Assembly (NCBI GenBank): GCA_903843045.1
Contig: CAIMOJ010000076.1
Location: forward strand, 1 to 34,625
Reading direction: 5' to 3'
Length of the DNA: 34,625 bases
Source: Candidatus Uhrbacteria bacterium
GTDB taxonomy: Bacteria > Patescibacteriota > Patescibacteriia > UBA9934 > GWF2-40-263
Positions 16,414-25,153 of the stretch are shown one piece after another. Position numbers and translations under genes: made by a program. The notes beneath the pieces are model-generated. The model did no database searches, was not told the origin of the DNA, and saw only the letters and a list, made by a program, of their open reading frames with translations. Numbering within the stretch: the first letter of the stretch is position 1; every line of letters begins with the position of its first letter.

Positions 16414-17193
16414 ATGCAAAAAGCCGGTGTCTTCGTTCTCGGTCTGGCGATCGCGCTTTCGAGCTTCGCGAACGTCCCGCTTGCGCGCGCGGCGGGCGCG
16501 TCCACGTTCTGGCTTTCGTCGTCGAGCGCGGCCCCGGCGGTGGGGAGCACCTTCACCGTTACGATCGCGGTGAACCCGAACGGCGAGTCGCTCGACACGG
16601 CCCGCGCGAACCTGAGCTATCCGCCGACGATTCTCGAGGGCGAGCGGTTCGACCTCGGCGCCCAGTTCACCTCGTTGTCGCCGGGATACTCCATCAACAA
16701 CGCCGCCGGCACCATGTCGTTCGGCGCGTTCCGCTCGAGCGGCCTCGTCACGGCGAGCGGCACGATGGCCACGGTCACCTTCCGCGTCCTTGCCCCCGGA
16801 GCGGCGACCATCGCGATCGGATCGGACTCAAAGCTCATAAACGACGGCGTCGAGAAGGTCAGCGCCGCGGGTTTCGGAAAGATCACGGTGTCCGGCAGCG
16901 GCGACGCCTCCACGAGCAAAGACCTTGAATCGCAGGCTCTCGTCAACTTTGGCGCATTTGCCGGCCACCTTCCGGCCAGTTCCGTCGATTGGGACGCCCT
17001 GCACTGCATGGCGTACGACACCTGCTACCCGATGGATCCCGCCCTGCGCAATGTGAAGCACGAGGCTCAGTCGCTCGTGGTCTTCGGCGCGAAGTATGGC
17101 CACATCCCCGTCACCTCCATGGACTGGAAGGCCCTGCACGCCATCGCCTACACCTCCATCTTTTATGACTGGACCGCGATTGACGCGCAATAG
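16414..17193 (+). CDS. Secreted cohesin-domain protein with paired C-terminal DWxALH repeats
   Basis: ATG at 16414 (259 residues) begins a clear signal peptide ending ARA-AG near residue 27; the track's earlier start would spoil it. Residues about 30-160 form a cohesin-like beta-sandwich: TVTIAVNPNGESLDTARANL, TMSFGAFRSSG, TMATVTFRVLAPGAATIAIG, SKLINDGVEKVS. Cohesins bind dockerins, and the next gene encodes one. The C-terminus has two 30-residue units 45 residues apart (172-201 and 217-246), identical at 18 of 30 positions, with core GHxPxxSxDWxALHxxAY. I cannot name this module; a helical binding or dimerisation unit is possible. No membrane anchor is present, so it is probably released or held by partners. 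Confidence 0.82.
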   Translation: MQKAGVFVLGLAIALSSFANVPLARAAGASTFWLSSSSAAPAVGSTFTVTIAVNPNGESLDTARANLSYPPTILEGERFDLGAQFTSLSPGYSINNAAGTMSFGAFRSSGLVTASGTMATVTFRVLAPGAATIAIGSDSKLINDGVEKVSAAGFGKITVSGSGDASTSKDLESQALVNFGAFAGHLPASSVDWDALHCMAYDTCYPMDPALRNVKHEAQSLVVFGAKYGHIPVTSMDWKALHAIAYTSIFYDWTAIDAQ

Positions 17194-17202
17194 AACCAGG
17201 GT

Positions 17203-18108
17203 ATGAACACGAAACGTCTTCTGCATCTCGGAGCGCTCCTGCTCCTCGTCGCCTCGCCGACGGGATTCTTGCGTGCCGCGTCGAGCGCCAGCTACACGAT
17301 CGATCCGGCCGACGATGCCGTCTCAAGCGGGAAGACGATTACGTCATCGAGCTACTCGCTGAGCGGCTCGCTCGATCCGATCGGCGGGCATTCCGTTTCC
17401 GCGTCCTATGCCCTTGAGTCCGGTGGCGCCGGCCAGTTCGGTTGCGGTGACGGGTTCGTGGATCCGGGAGAGAATTGTGACTCTGGCGACCTCGGCGGCG
17501 GAACGTGCGTTTCCGAGGGGTTTGATTCCGGTAGCCTTGCCTGCGCGTCCGATTGTTCCTACGATACTTCCGATTGCGCGAATGACGGCGGAGGCGGCGG
17601 TGGGGGCGGCGGTGGGGGCGGAGGAGGCGGCGGAGGAGGAGGCGGAGGAGGTGGCGCGGCAAGCGCATCGACCTCGGGATCGGACTCGTCGGGTCTCGCG
17701 CTCGGCCAGGGCAGCGCCGCGTCCGGCGACGTCAGCTTCAACTCGTCTGAGACGCTGTTTGGCAATCGGCCATCAGGCGCGACGGTTACCGTGAACGGTA
17801 GCACGTACGGCGTCACGTACCCGACGTCCACCACGTGGGTCGCCGTCGTTTTCCTCGACAACGGGGTGAACGACATTACGGTCATGGCCCTGTCGGCGGC
17901 GGGACAGTCGCTCGGTTCGTTTGCGATCTCGCTCGTCGAGCAGGCGGTCGGCGACGTGAACGGGGACGCGGTCATCGACGACTACGACCTGTCCATGCTG
18001 ATTCACGTCTGGAATACGACCTCCTCAAGCGCGGACTTCAACGAGGATAACGTCGTCGACGACTACGACTTTTCCATGCTTGTCTCGCGCTGGAACAAAC
18101 GCTCCTAA
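17203..18108 (+). CDS. Secreted type-I dockerin protein with Cys-rich module and polyglycine linker
   Basis: The 301-residue protein has, in order, a signal peptide (LLHLGALLLLVASPTGFLRA) and a short beta region. Next is a six-cysteine module CGDGFVDPGENCDSG...TCVSEGF...CASDCSYDTSDC, like the Cys-rich repeats of myxobacterial surface proteins. A run of 23 glycines follows, then a beta-sandwich-like region (ATVTVNGSTYGVTYPTSTTW) and a C-terminal dockerin (about 250-301). Both dockerin repeats have the full calcium pattern D-x-N-x-D-x3-D-x2-D: DVNGDAVIDDYD and DFNEDNVVDDYD, each followed by a helix (LSMLIHVW, FSMLVSRW). It lies between two cohesin genes (9- and 3-base gaps), so binding to one or both is the obvious inference. 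It carries no catalytic domain. Confidence 0.87.
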   Translation: MNTKRLLHLGALLLLVASPTGFLRAASSASYTIDPADDAVSSGKTITSSSYSLSGSLDPIGGHSVSASYALESGGAGQFGCGDGFVDPGENCDSGDLGGGTCVSEGFDSGSLACASDCSYDTSDCANDGGGGGGGGGGGGGGGGGGGGGGGAASASTSGSDSSGLALGQGSAASGDVSFNSSETLFGNRPSGATVTVNGSTYGVTYPTSTTWVAVVFLDNGVNDITVMALSAAGQSLGSFAISLVEQAVGDVNGDAVIDDYDLSMLIHVWNTTSSSADFNEDNVVDDYDFSMLVSRWNKRS

Positions 18109-18111
18109 CCT

Positions 18112-19356
18112 ATGAGGCACCGGCTGTTTATCATCCTGATCGGCTCGATTCTCCTTCCGACCCCGTCGTGGGCTCTCGGAGGGGCGGTCTTTTCGCCGGA
18201 CGTTTCCACGGCGGCGGCCACGGTCGGCGAGCGGTTCTCGGTCAGCCTTCTCCTGGATCCGCACGGCGAGAAGATCGACACGGCCCGCGCGCTCGTCACG
18301 TTTCCTCCCGACCTCGTCCGCGTCGAGGGGGTGACGCTCGGGACGCTCCTTCCGCGCCAGGCTCCAGGGAACTCGTTCGACAATGAGGCAGGAACGGTCT
18401 CCGAGGGAGGATTTCTCCTTGGAAGCGCGGTCGAGTCGCAAGGCACGTTCGCGACGATCACGTTCAGCCCGCTGAAGGCCGGCACCGCGAAGATTTCCAT
18501 CGGAGGCTCCTCGAAGCTGATCGCGAACGGAGAGGAGAAGGGAACCGGCGCCTATGGCGAGGAGACGGTGACGATAGCCGACGCGGCCGCCGACACGTCG
18601 CCGACCATGGCGCTCAGCAGCCTTTCCCATCCGAGCCAGGACGCCTGGTACAGGACGAATGTGTTCGTCGGCGATTGGACCAGGCCCGACATGGGAACGG
18701 TCACCGGCTGGCTGACGGCCTTCGACCAGAGCCCGACGACCGATCCGAGCGGCAAGCTTTCTACAAGCATTCTGACCAAGACCATCGAGGGTATTTCCGA
18801 CGGCACCTGGTACTTTCACCTGAAGGGCGTCCTGACCGGGGCGACGTACACGCAAACGATCCATTATCGCGTCCAGGTCGACACGACTCCTCCGAACCCG
18901 ATCGCCCCGACGACCCCGCGTATCCGGTACTTGGAAGGGGAAAGCGCGCTGCTCGCGTTCGGAACGACGGACGAGACAAGCGGGATCGACCACTACGAGG
19001 TCTCATTGAATGACGGAGCGTATGAGACGGCGACGAGCCCGGTGGTCCTCAAAGACCTGAAGGTCGGCGACGCGTTCGTGCAGGTCAAGGCGATTGACCG
19101 GGCAGGGAACGCGACCTTCGGCAAGGCGGCGTTCCGAACGTACGCGAAGGACACGGTCCTCTCGGCGGAAGACACGGCCGCGAGGGACAAGGAGAACGCG
19201 GAGATCGCATCCCTCACGGATTCGCAACATTCGCAGCAATCCGTGTCATATGCAAAATTAGTAAGAAATTCGTTATTCGCAACCGCAGTCCTTGCAGGGG
19301 CTGGCATCCTCGCGGCAATGCGCCGTAAGAAACGGAAATCCATTTCAAAAAAATAA
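18112..19356 (+). CDS. Membrane-anchored cohesin-domain protein
   Basis: The 414-residue protein has a signal peptide (LFIILIGSILLPTPSWA). A cohesin-like domain follows at about 24-155 (FSVSLLLDPHGEKIDTARAL, TVSEGGFLLGSAV, TFATITFSPLKAGTAKISIG, SKLIANGEEKG), clearly related to that of the first gene in the cluster. The middle (about 160-355) has Ig/Fn3-like strands, including TWYFHLKGV and DHYEVSLNDGAYE. A charged helix, a membrane span (about 388-403, LFATAVLAGAGILAAM) and a basic cytosolic tail RRKKRKSISKK end it, so the cohesin faces outward as an anchored receptor. Residues 379-392 are encoded by a solo arm of a palindromic element. Confidence 0.82.
   Translation: MRHRLFIILIGSILLPTPSWALGGAVFSPDVSTAAATVGERFSVSLLLDPHGEKIDTARALVTFPPDLVRVEGVTLGTLLPRQAPGNSFDNEAGTVSEGGFLLGSAVESQGTFATITFSPLKAGTAKISIGGSSKLIANGEEKGTGAYGEETVTIADAAADTSPTMALSSLSHPSQDAWYRTNVFVGDWTRPDMGTVTGWLTAFDQSPTTDPSGKLSTSILTKTIEGISDGTWYFHLKGVLTGATYTQTIHYRVQVDTTPPNPIAPTTPRIRYLEGESALLAFGTTDETSGIDHYEVSLNDGAYETATSPVVLKDLKVGDAFVQVKAIDRAGNATFGKAAFRTYAKDTVLSAEDTAARDKENAEIASLTDSQHSQQSVSYAKLVRNSLFATAVLAGAGILAAMRRKKRKSISKK
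19247..19286 (+). repeat. Solo arm of the PE-1 palindromic element inside a coding region
   Basis: It matches the right arm of the element at 2045-2208 at 33 of 40 positions. The outer 18 bases, AATTCGTTATTCGCAACC, are identical. It is read in frame in the anchored cohesin gene and encodes the start of the membrane span. The opposite arm is not found nearby. Confidence 0.7.
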
Positions 19357-19377
19357 CCGTTCCTCATAACCGCGTAT

Positions 19378-22300
19378 ATGTTGAAAAAACTGCTAAACAT
19401 GACGCTCGCCGTGCTCGTCGTCTTCGGGACGCTCGGCCCGGCCCCGTTTCTCTCGGCCGTCGCGCGTGCCGCCACGCCGGACACGATCTCATACCAGGGC
19501 CGCCTGCGCGACGACGCGGGGGTCGTCGTCGCCGATGGGAGCTACGACTTTACGTTCTCGCTGTACGATGATCCGGGCGCCGGCGCCGTGGATTGGACGG
19601 AAGACCAGGCCGTGACCGTGACGGACGGATATTTTAGCGTACAGCTCGGAGCCGTCGACCCGTTCAACGACAACGCCGGCGAGGAATCCGACCTGAACGC
19701 GGCGCGCTGGCTGTCGGTCGTCGTCGAGGGCGAGACCCTTGCTCCGCGCGTTGCCATCAACTCCGTCGCATACGCCATGACCAGCCGTGCCGTCGAGTCG
19801 CTCGCCGCCGAGCCGGCCGCGGAGGACTCGTACGGCGGACGCATGTACTACAACACCACGGACGGCCAGCTGTACGTCTATGACGCGACCGGCCCGGGCT
19901 GGGTTTCCGCGACCGGGGCGGGTTCGGATACCAACATTGGAACGGACAACCTGACCCTGACGGGAGATCGCGTCCTTGCGATGGACGGAAACTCGCTGAC
20001 CCTCGACGGCTCGACGGGCGACGTCGTGTTCGGCGACGACGGGTCGATCTCGACCGACGGACAGATTGTCACCACCGGCGCGTTGCGGGCAGACGGGGGT
20101 ATCACAACGAACGCCGGAGCGCTGACGATCAATCCGTTCACCTACACGGCCATTGGCCTCGGAATGCCGGGGGTTGCCACCGGTGTGGGAGACCTGTACG
20201 TCACGAATGACTTCGAGGTGGCCGGAACAGCGACCCTCGCCTCGCTCGACGTCGGCGGAGGCTACGGCGACGCGGGCGCGACCATCGGTTCGAACGGCAA
20301 CCTCTCCGCGAACGGCGACCTCACCGTCGACGGAACGTCGAACCTGTCCGACCTGAGCGTCGGCGGAGGATACGGCGACAACGGCGCGGCGATCGACACG
20401 GACGGCAACCTGCGGACGGACGGGACCGTTTCCGCGGACGGAAAGGTCACGGTGAACGGCGGGTTCGAGAGCACGGCCGGCGAGGTGCTGGTGAGCGCGG
20501 GGGACGTCCAGCTGAACACGGGCGTGACGCTGGAGCTCGGATCGACGAGCGAGTTTACGATCGATTACTTCGGCGGGCAGTCGACGATCCGGAGCACGAC
20601 CGGCCCGTTGAACGTCAACGCCTCCGGCGGAGCCATCAATATAGGCGATGCGGCGGACAACCAGGCGATCAACGTCGGAACCATGGGGATCCGGCCGATC
20701 GCCGTCGGCAACGCGGACCCGGACTCCACCCTCGAGCTGACGGGAGGGAACGACTGGAGCGTGGCCGCGGACGGAACCGCGTCCTTCCTTTCCGTCGCCG
20801 TCGGCGGCGGGTACGGCTCCGGAGGGGCGACGATCGCCGACGACGGGTCGGGAAGCTTCGAGGGGATCATCGCCGGGGCCGGAGGACTTGACGTGGACGG
20901 AGGAGACGTTTTCCTAAACAACAACTCGGCATTCGACACGAACATCGGCACCGGAGCCTCGTCCGGAGCGATCACGATCGGCGGAACGGCGGGGAGCGTC
21001 ATTGCCATCGGAACGGACAATGCCGTCGCGGACACGATCGGCATCGGTTCCGCGGTCGATGCGCTGACCATCGCGTCGTCCGGGCTTAACGTGGCGTCCA
21101 CCGGAGCGATCACCGGCGCTCTCTCCGTCGCGGTCGGAGGCGGATTCGGCGACATCGTGGACGGCGGCGCGACGATCGGGGACGAGGGGGATATCCAGAT
21201 GGATGGATTCCTGAGCGTCGGCAGCACGCTCGACGTAAGCGGAAACTCGACGCTTGCCTCGCTCGACGTCGGCGGCGGGTACGGATCGACGGGCGTCACG
21301 CTCGCCTCGAACGGAAACGTCACGGCCAACGGGACGCTGACCGTGGACGGAACAACCAAGCTCGGGGACAGTCTCGCGTTCGCATTTTCAGCCCTGGGAA
21401 ACCGGACGATCGGCATGGATGGAGATGACAGCAACAACGGCCTGTCCGCCCCCAGCCTGACGATTTCCGCGTCGAGCAAGACGAACGAGGAGGATTTTGG
21501 AAACGGGGGAGACCTCGTGCTGAACGCGGGCGCGGGAACGAGCGGGGACGCCGGAACGATCTTTGTCGGCGCCGCGAACACGGACCGCGTGACGATCGCT
21601 CCCGCGACGTCGGTGACCGGTACGCTGACCGCGAACGGAGACCTGCGTGCGAATGGCGTCGTCATCCTCGGCGACAATGGAGACACGGTCGCGATCAACT
21701 CGTCCGACTGGGACATTGACGCGACGGGTGCGATGACCGGCATCGGCGCGCTGACGATGGACGGCAACTTCTCACAGACCGGCGCGACGACGTTCGGCAC
21801 CGGTACGGGCGACGTTTCGCTGAACGGAAACACGGTCGTGACCGGAACGCTTGGCGCCACGGGCAATTCGACGCTCGCCTCGCTCGACGTCGGCGGCGGA
21901 TACGGCTCGACCGGCATCACGCTCGCCTCGAACGGGAACGTCACGGCCAACGGGACGATCACGGTCGACGGCGCGGCGACGATCGGGGGCGACGTGACGC
22001 TTGGCGCGTCGTCGGGACGTTTGATTCGGATCGCGGACGCCTCTGGCGCGTCCAATGCCCCGAGTCTCACGATCAACGCCTCCCAGTACGCGGACACGGG
22101 CGACTTCAACGGGGGCGACCTCGTCCTGAATGCCGGAGGTTCCGACTCGGAGGGGTCCGGCATCGCCGGAAACGTCCTGATCGGCTCCGGTTCGACCAGC
22201 ACGCAGATTTCCGGCGGCTACGGGTCACTCGGCGTGACGATCGCCTCGAACGGCGACATGGAGACGAACGGCACCATCACGGCCGACCAGTCCGCATCCA

Positions 22301-25050
22301 TCGCCGGCGGGTACGGTTCAACCGGCGTGTCGATCAGCTCGATCGGAAACATCCAGACGAACGGAACGCTGACGGTCGACCAGGCCACGGCGCTCAACGG
22401 GAACATGACGCTCGGTGACGCGGCAGGGGACACCCTGACCGTCTCGTCCTCGACGCTCGGTCTCCTGAAGGAGGCGGCGCATATCATCCAGGTCAACGCC
22501 TCGACGACCGCGGATACGGCGGGCGGCGCGCTGACGGTACGCGGCGCGGCAGGAAACGGCACGGGGGACGGAGGCGCGACATCCATTCTTGCTGGCATCT
22601 CCGGAAGCGGCGCGACGGGAAACGGGGGGCTCCTCTCGCTTGCTGGCGGAGCGGCGGCCTCTACGAATGGAAACGGCGGCTCGGTGACCATCGACGCGGG
22701 AGCAAGGACGGGAACGGGGGCCAAGGGCGACATCGCGATCGGCGGAACGAACGCCCAGAACGTCAACATCGGAAGCGGCCTCGGGGTGATCTCCCTGAAC
22801 GACGGGACGATCAACGTCGGCACGACCAGCCCGTCGCAGATCACGATCGGAAGCACGAACAACAACCAGAATACGATCCTCGGACAGTCCACCGACACGA
22901 ACACGATTAGTATCGGCGCCGGCGCGACGGCCGATACGAAGACGCAGACCATCAACATCGGCACGGGCGTCGGCGTTGGAACGGGAAAGTCCGTCATCTT
23001 CATCGGCGAGACGAACGGCGCGTCTTCCCTGACGCTGAACTCGGGAACAGGAAACATCGACATCGGAAAGGGCAACCAGGTTCGAACGATCGGCATCGGG
23101 AACAACACGGCGGGAAACACGATTGCCATCGGAATCAACAACACGACGGCGGACACGATCTCCATCGGATCGGCAATCGACTCCCTGACGATCGCTTCGG
23201 TGGGGTTCAGCGTCTCGGGCGCCGGTGCCGTTACGCTGAGCAATGCCGTTGACGCGGCGTCGGATATAACGACGGGAGCCGGGCAGACGCTGAAGATCAA
23301 CCCGGGGGCTTCCTCCGGGGCTATCGGTGGCAGTCTGACGCTGGTTGGAGGCGTCGGTTCCGCCGGCTTCGCCGGAGGCGTCGCTACCGTGACCGGAGGG
23401 CTTTCCGGCGCGACGGACGGCGACACGGGCGGCGCGGCGCGACTGGTGGGCGGAACTTCCGCGGCGACGAACGGCGTCGGCGGCGCGGTGCAGATGCTCG
23501 GCGGGGCTGGGACGGGCGCGGGCGCGGGAGGCGCCATCCTGATCTCGGGAGGGGCGTCGGCAGGGGCGACCGGAACGGCGGGTGGCGTCTCCATCGATTC
23601 CGGCGCGAGAAGCGGTGGAACGGCCGGTTCCGTGCTCATCGGAACGAACAATGCCAGCGACATTACGCTTGGTAAGACGACGTCAACGAATATCATTACG
23701 ATCGGACAGTCGACGAAGACGAACACGATCAACATCGGCAATAACGGGCTTGATGCCGGTCAGACGCAGTTCATCACCATTGGCGACGGAGGAGGCGGGC
23801 TTGGCGACAACATCACGATCGGTTCGTCGGCAACGACATCGGTTCTGAACTTGAATGCCGGAAGCGGCGGAATTACGGTTACGGCCCCGGTGGGAGTGGA
23901 CGGGACGATGACCGAGCGGGTTTGCACGAACGTCGGAACGGGCGACCATGTCGCACTGACCGGCGTCCAGCTCGGCGACTGCGACAGCACGGGCCAGGCT
24001 GACTTCGCCGAAATGTACCCGGTGGAGACGGGCGCGACCTACGGAGACATCGTCGTGCCGGGTCCGCAGGCCGTGACGACCCAGGATGGAAACACGATTG
24101 CGCTGCTCGTAAAGTCGTCCGTGGCGTACCAGGGTCCGGTTTCCGGAATCCTTTCGGACAACCACCAGGACGGTTCCGTCGCCGGATTCAACGTCGACGC
24201 CTCTGACAACCCGATGCCGGTGGCGCTCGTCGGGCGCGTTCCGGTGAACGTGACGGATGAGAACGGGCCGATCGCGGTGGGGGACTTCGTTACCACCTCG
24301 TCGACGGCCGGAAAGGGAATGAAGGCGACCGAGGCCGGGCGCGTGATCGGCATGGCGCTCTCCTCGTTCGACGGGACGGATGGGCAGGTGATGGTGCAGG
24401 TGGTCAATACCTGGTACCAGCCGGACGCGTCGGAAGCGTCGGCGCTGCAGGGCGGATCGGACAGCCTGCTGAGCGTCGCCTCCGGCGATCTCACGGTTTC
24501 CGGCGACGCCACCTTCGAGGGTTCCGTCCGCGTGGCCGAGCATCTCGTCGGATCGTCCGACATGGCCGGACGCGCGCACATCGTGGCGGGCGACACGAGG
24601 GTCCACGTGGCATTCGAGAACGAGTACGCGGAGCAGCCGATCGTGAACGCCACGCTTCGGTCCGACGTGAACATTCCGGGACACTGGTGGATCGACGAGG
24701 AAAGCTCCACGGGCTTCGACATCGTGCTCGACGGGACGCTTGCCTCCGACGTGGAGTTCAACTGGATCGCGGTTGGCGTGGACGGCGGCGAGGTGAGCGT
24801 GTCCGATGGGTCGACGCGCGACATCGAGCTGTACGTGCTGGACGGGTCGGCTCCGGTTGCGGAAGCCGCTCCGGTCGTCGACGCTCCGGCTGACGTTCCG
24901 ACGGATGAGCCGGTGGTCGCCGACGAGGCTGTCGTCGACGCGGCGCCGGTCGTTGACGAGCCGGTCGTCGACGCGGCGCCGGTGGCGGACGAGCCGGTCG
25001 TCGAGCCGGCCGCGGAAGAGGTTCCGCCCGTTGACGCGGCCGTGGAATAG
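19378..25050 (+). CDS. Giant fibre-like surface repeat protein (1890 aa)
   Basis: A signal peptide (to about 32, AVARA-AT) is followed by the tail-fibre-type N-terminal domain ISYQGRLRDDAGVVVADGSY ... RVAINSVAYAM. Residues about 285-1010 contain at least eight units of the pattern VGGGYGxxGxTIxxNGNxxxNGTLTVDG. Residues about 1110-1500 are rich in short INIGT/TISIGS/NTITIG turns, suggesting a long beta-helical or trimeric shaft. A C-terminal domain like that of other fibre proteins follows: QADFAEMYPVETGATYGDIV, VALVGRVPVNVTDENGPIAV, GKGMKATEAGRVIGMALSSF, with two cysteines just before it. After another beta domain, an acidic Pro/Ala/Val-rich tail (DEPVVDAAPV repeats) ends the protein without an anchor. 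It follows the anchored cohesin gene by 21 bases. Function is inferred as adhesive or structural; no enzyme motif is seen. Confidence 0.85.
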   Translation: MLKKLLNMTLAVLVVFGTLGPAPFLSAVARAATPDTISYQGRLRDDAGVVVADGSYDFTFSLYDDPGAGAVDWTEDQAVTVTDGYFSVQLGAVDPFNDNAGEESDLNAARWLSVVVEGETLAPRVAINSVAYAMTSRAVESLAAEPAAEDSYGGRMYYNTTDGQLYVYDATGPGWVSATGAGSDTNIGTDNLTLTGDRVLAMDGNSLTLDGSTGDVVFGDDGSISTDGQIVTTGALRADGGITTNAGALTINPFTYTAIGLGMPGVATGVGDLYVTNDFEVAGTATLASLDVGGGYGDAGATIGSNGNLSANGDLTVDGTSNLSDLSVGGGYGDNGAAIDTDGNLRTDGTVSADGKVTVNGGFESTAGEVLVSAGDVQLNTGVTLELGSTSEFTIDYFGGQSTIRSTTGPLNVNASGGAINIGDAADNQAINVGTMGIRPIAVGNADPDSTLELTGGNDWSVAADGTASFLSVAVGGGYGSGGATIADDGSGSFEGIIAGAGGLDVDGGDVFLNNNSAFDTNIGTGASSGAITIGGTAGSVIAIGTDNAVADTIGIGSAVDALTIASSGLNVASTGAITGALSVAVGGGFGDIVDGGATIGDEGDIQMDGFLSVGSTLDVSGNSTLASLDVGGGYGSTGVTLASNGNVTANGTLTVDGTTKLGDSLAFAFSALGNRTIGMDGDDSNNGLSAPSLTISASSKTNEEDFGNGGDLVLNAGAGTSGDAGTIFVGAANTDRVTIAPATSVTGTLTANGDLRANGVVILGDNGDTVAINSSDWDIDATGAMTGIGALTMDGNFSQTGATTFGTGTGDVSLNGNTVVTGTLGATGNSTLASLDVGGGYGSTGITLASNGNVTANGTITVDGAATIGGDVTLGASSGRLIRIADASGASNAPSLTINASQYADTGDFNGGDLVLNAGGSDSEGSGIAGNVLIGSGSTSTQISGGYGSLGVTIASNGDMETNGTITADQSASIAGGYGSTGVSISSIGNIQTNGTLTVDQATALNGNMTLGDAAGDTLTVSSSTLGLLKEAAHIIQVNASTTADTAGGALTVRGAAGNGTGDGGATSILAGISGSGATGNGGLLSLAGGAAASTNGNGGSVTIDAGARTGTGAKGDIAIGGTNAQNVNIGSGLGVISLNDGTINVGTTSPSQITIGSTNNNQNTILGQSTDTNTISIGAGATADTKTQTINIGTGVGVGTGKSVIFIGETNGASSLTLNSGTGNIDIGKGNQVRTIGIGNNTAGNTIAIGINNTTADTISIGSAIDSLTIASVGFSVSGAGAVTLSNAVDAASDITTGAGQTLKINPGASSGAIGGSLTLVGGVGSAGFAGGVATVTGGLSGATDGDTGGAARLVGGTSAATNGVGGAVQMLGGAGTGAGAGGAILISGGASAGATGTAGGVSIDSGARSGGTAGSVLIGTNNASDITLGKTTSTNIITIGQSTKTNTINIGNNGLDAGQTQFITIGDGGGGLGDNITIGSSATTSVLNLNAGSGGITVTAPVGVDGTMTERVCTNVGTGDHVALTGVQLGDCDSTGQADFAEMYPVETGATYGDIVVPGPQAVTTQDGNTIALLVKSSVAYQGPVSGILSDNHQDGSVAGFNVDASDNPMPVALVGRVPVNVTDENGPIAVGDFVTTSSTAGKGMKATEAGRVIGMALSSFDGTDGQVMVQVVNTWYQPDASEASALQGGSDSLLSVASGDLTVSGDATFEGSVRVAEHLVGSSDMAGRAHIVAGDTRVHVAFENEYAEQPIVNATLRSDVNIPGHWWIDEESSTGFDIVLDGTLASDVEFNWIAVGVDGGEVSVSDGSTRDIELYVLDGSAPVAEAAPVVDAPADVPTDEPVVADEAVVDAAPVVDEPVVDAAPVADEPVVEPAAEEVPPVDAAVE
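21244..21350 (+). repeat. 107-bp DNA repeat within the fibre gene, copy 1
   Basis: This stretch and 21865-21971 agree at roughly nine of ten bases by eye over 107 bases. The offset is 621 bases (207 codons). Conservation at synonymous sites suggests recent duplication or gene conversion. Confidence 0.8.
21865..21971 (+). repeat. 107-bp DNA repeat within the fibre gene, copy 2
   Basis: This is the second copy of the 21244-21350 unit, encoding NSTLASLDVGGGYGSTG and following residues. More diverged relatives lie near 20235 and 20345. Confidence 0.8.
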
Positions 25051-25062
25051 TGGTCAGGGAAG

Positions 25063-25092
25063 AAGCCAGGGGCAACTGCCCCTGGCTTTTGA
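25063..25092 (+). terminator. Terminator of the fibre gene
   Basis: An 11-bp stem AAGCCAGGGGC/GCCCCTGGCTT with loop AACT is followed by TTGATTT. Confidence 0.85.
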
Positions 25093-25114
25093 TTTCACGG
25101 GCGATTTGATATGA

Positions 25115-25143
25115 TTGTCACAAAATTGATCCTCTGATAATCG
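25115..25143 (+). promoter_or_regulatory. Promoter of the 164-aa membrane protein / O-antigen-ligase-like operon
   Basis: TTGTCA-N17-TAATCG with TGA before the -10 box, downstream of the fibre-gene terminator. Confidence 0.55.
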
Positions 25144-25153
25144 CTGTTTTCCT

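Noticed and set aside
20565-23741. Long minus-strand ORFs (545 and 507 aa) opposite the fibre gene
   Set aside because: Pro/Ala/Val-rich shadows of a Gly/Thr repeat gene; no signal, motif or ribosome site.
24000-24420. Self-cleaving peptidase domain in the fibre protein
   Set aside because: The region resembles C-terminal fibre domains, but I cannot identify catalytic residues. It is described without a cleavage claim.
16414-25050. Classical cellulosome
   Set aside because: No glycoside hydrolase, carbohydrate-binding module or multi-cohesin scaffoldin is present.
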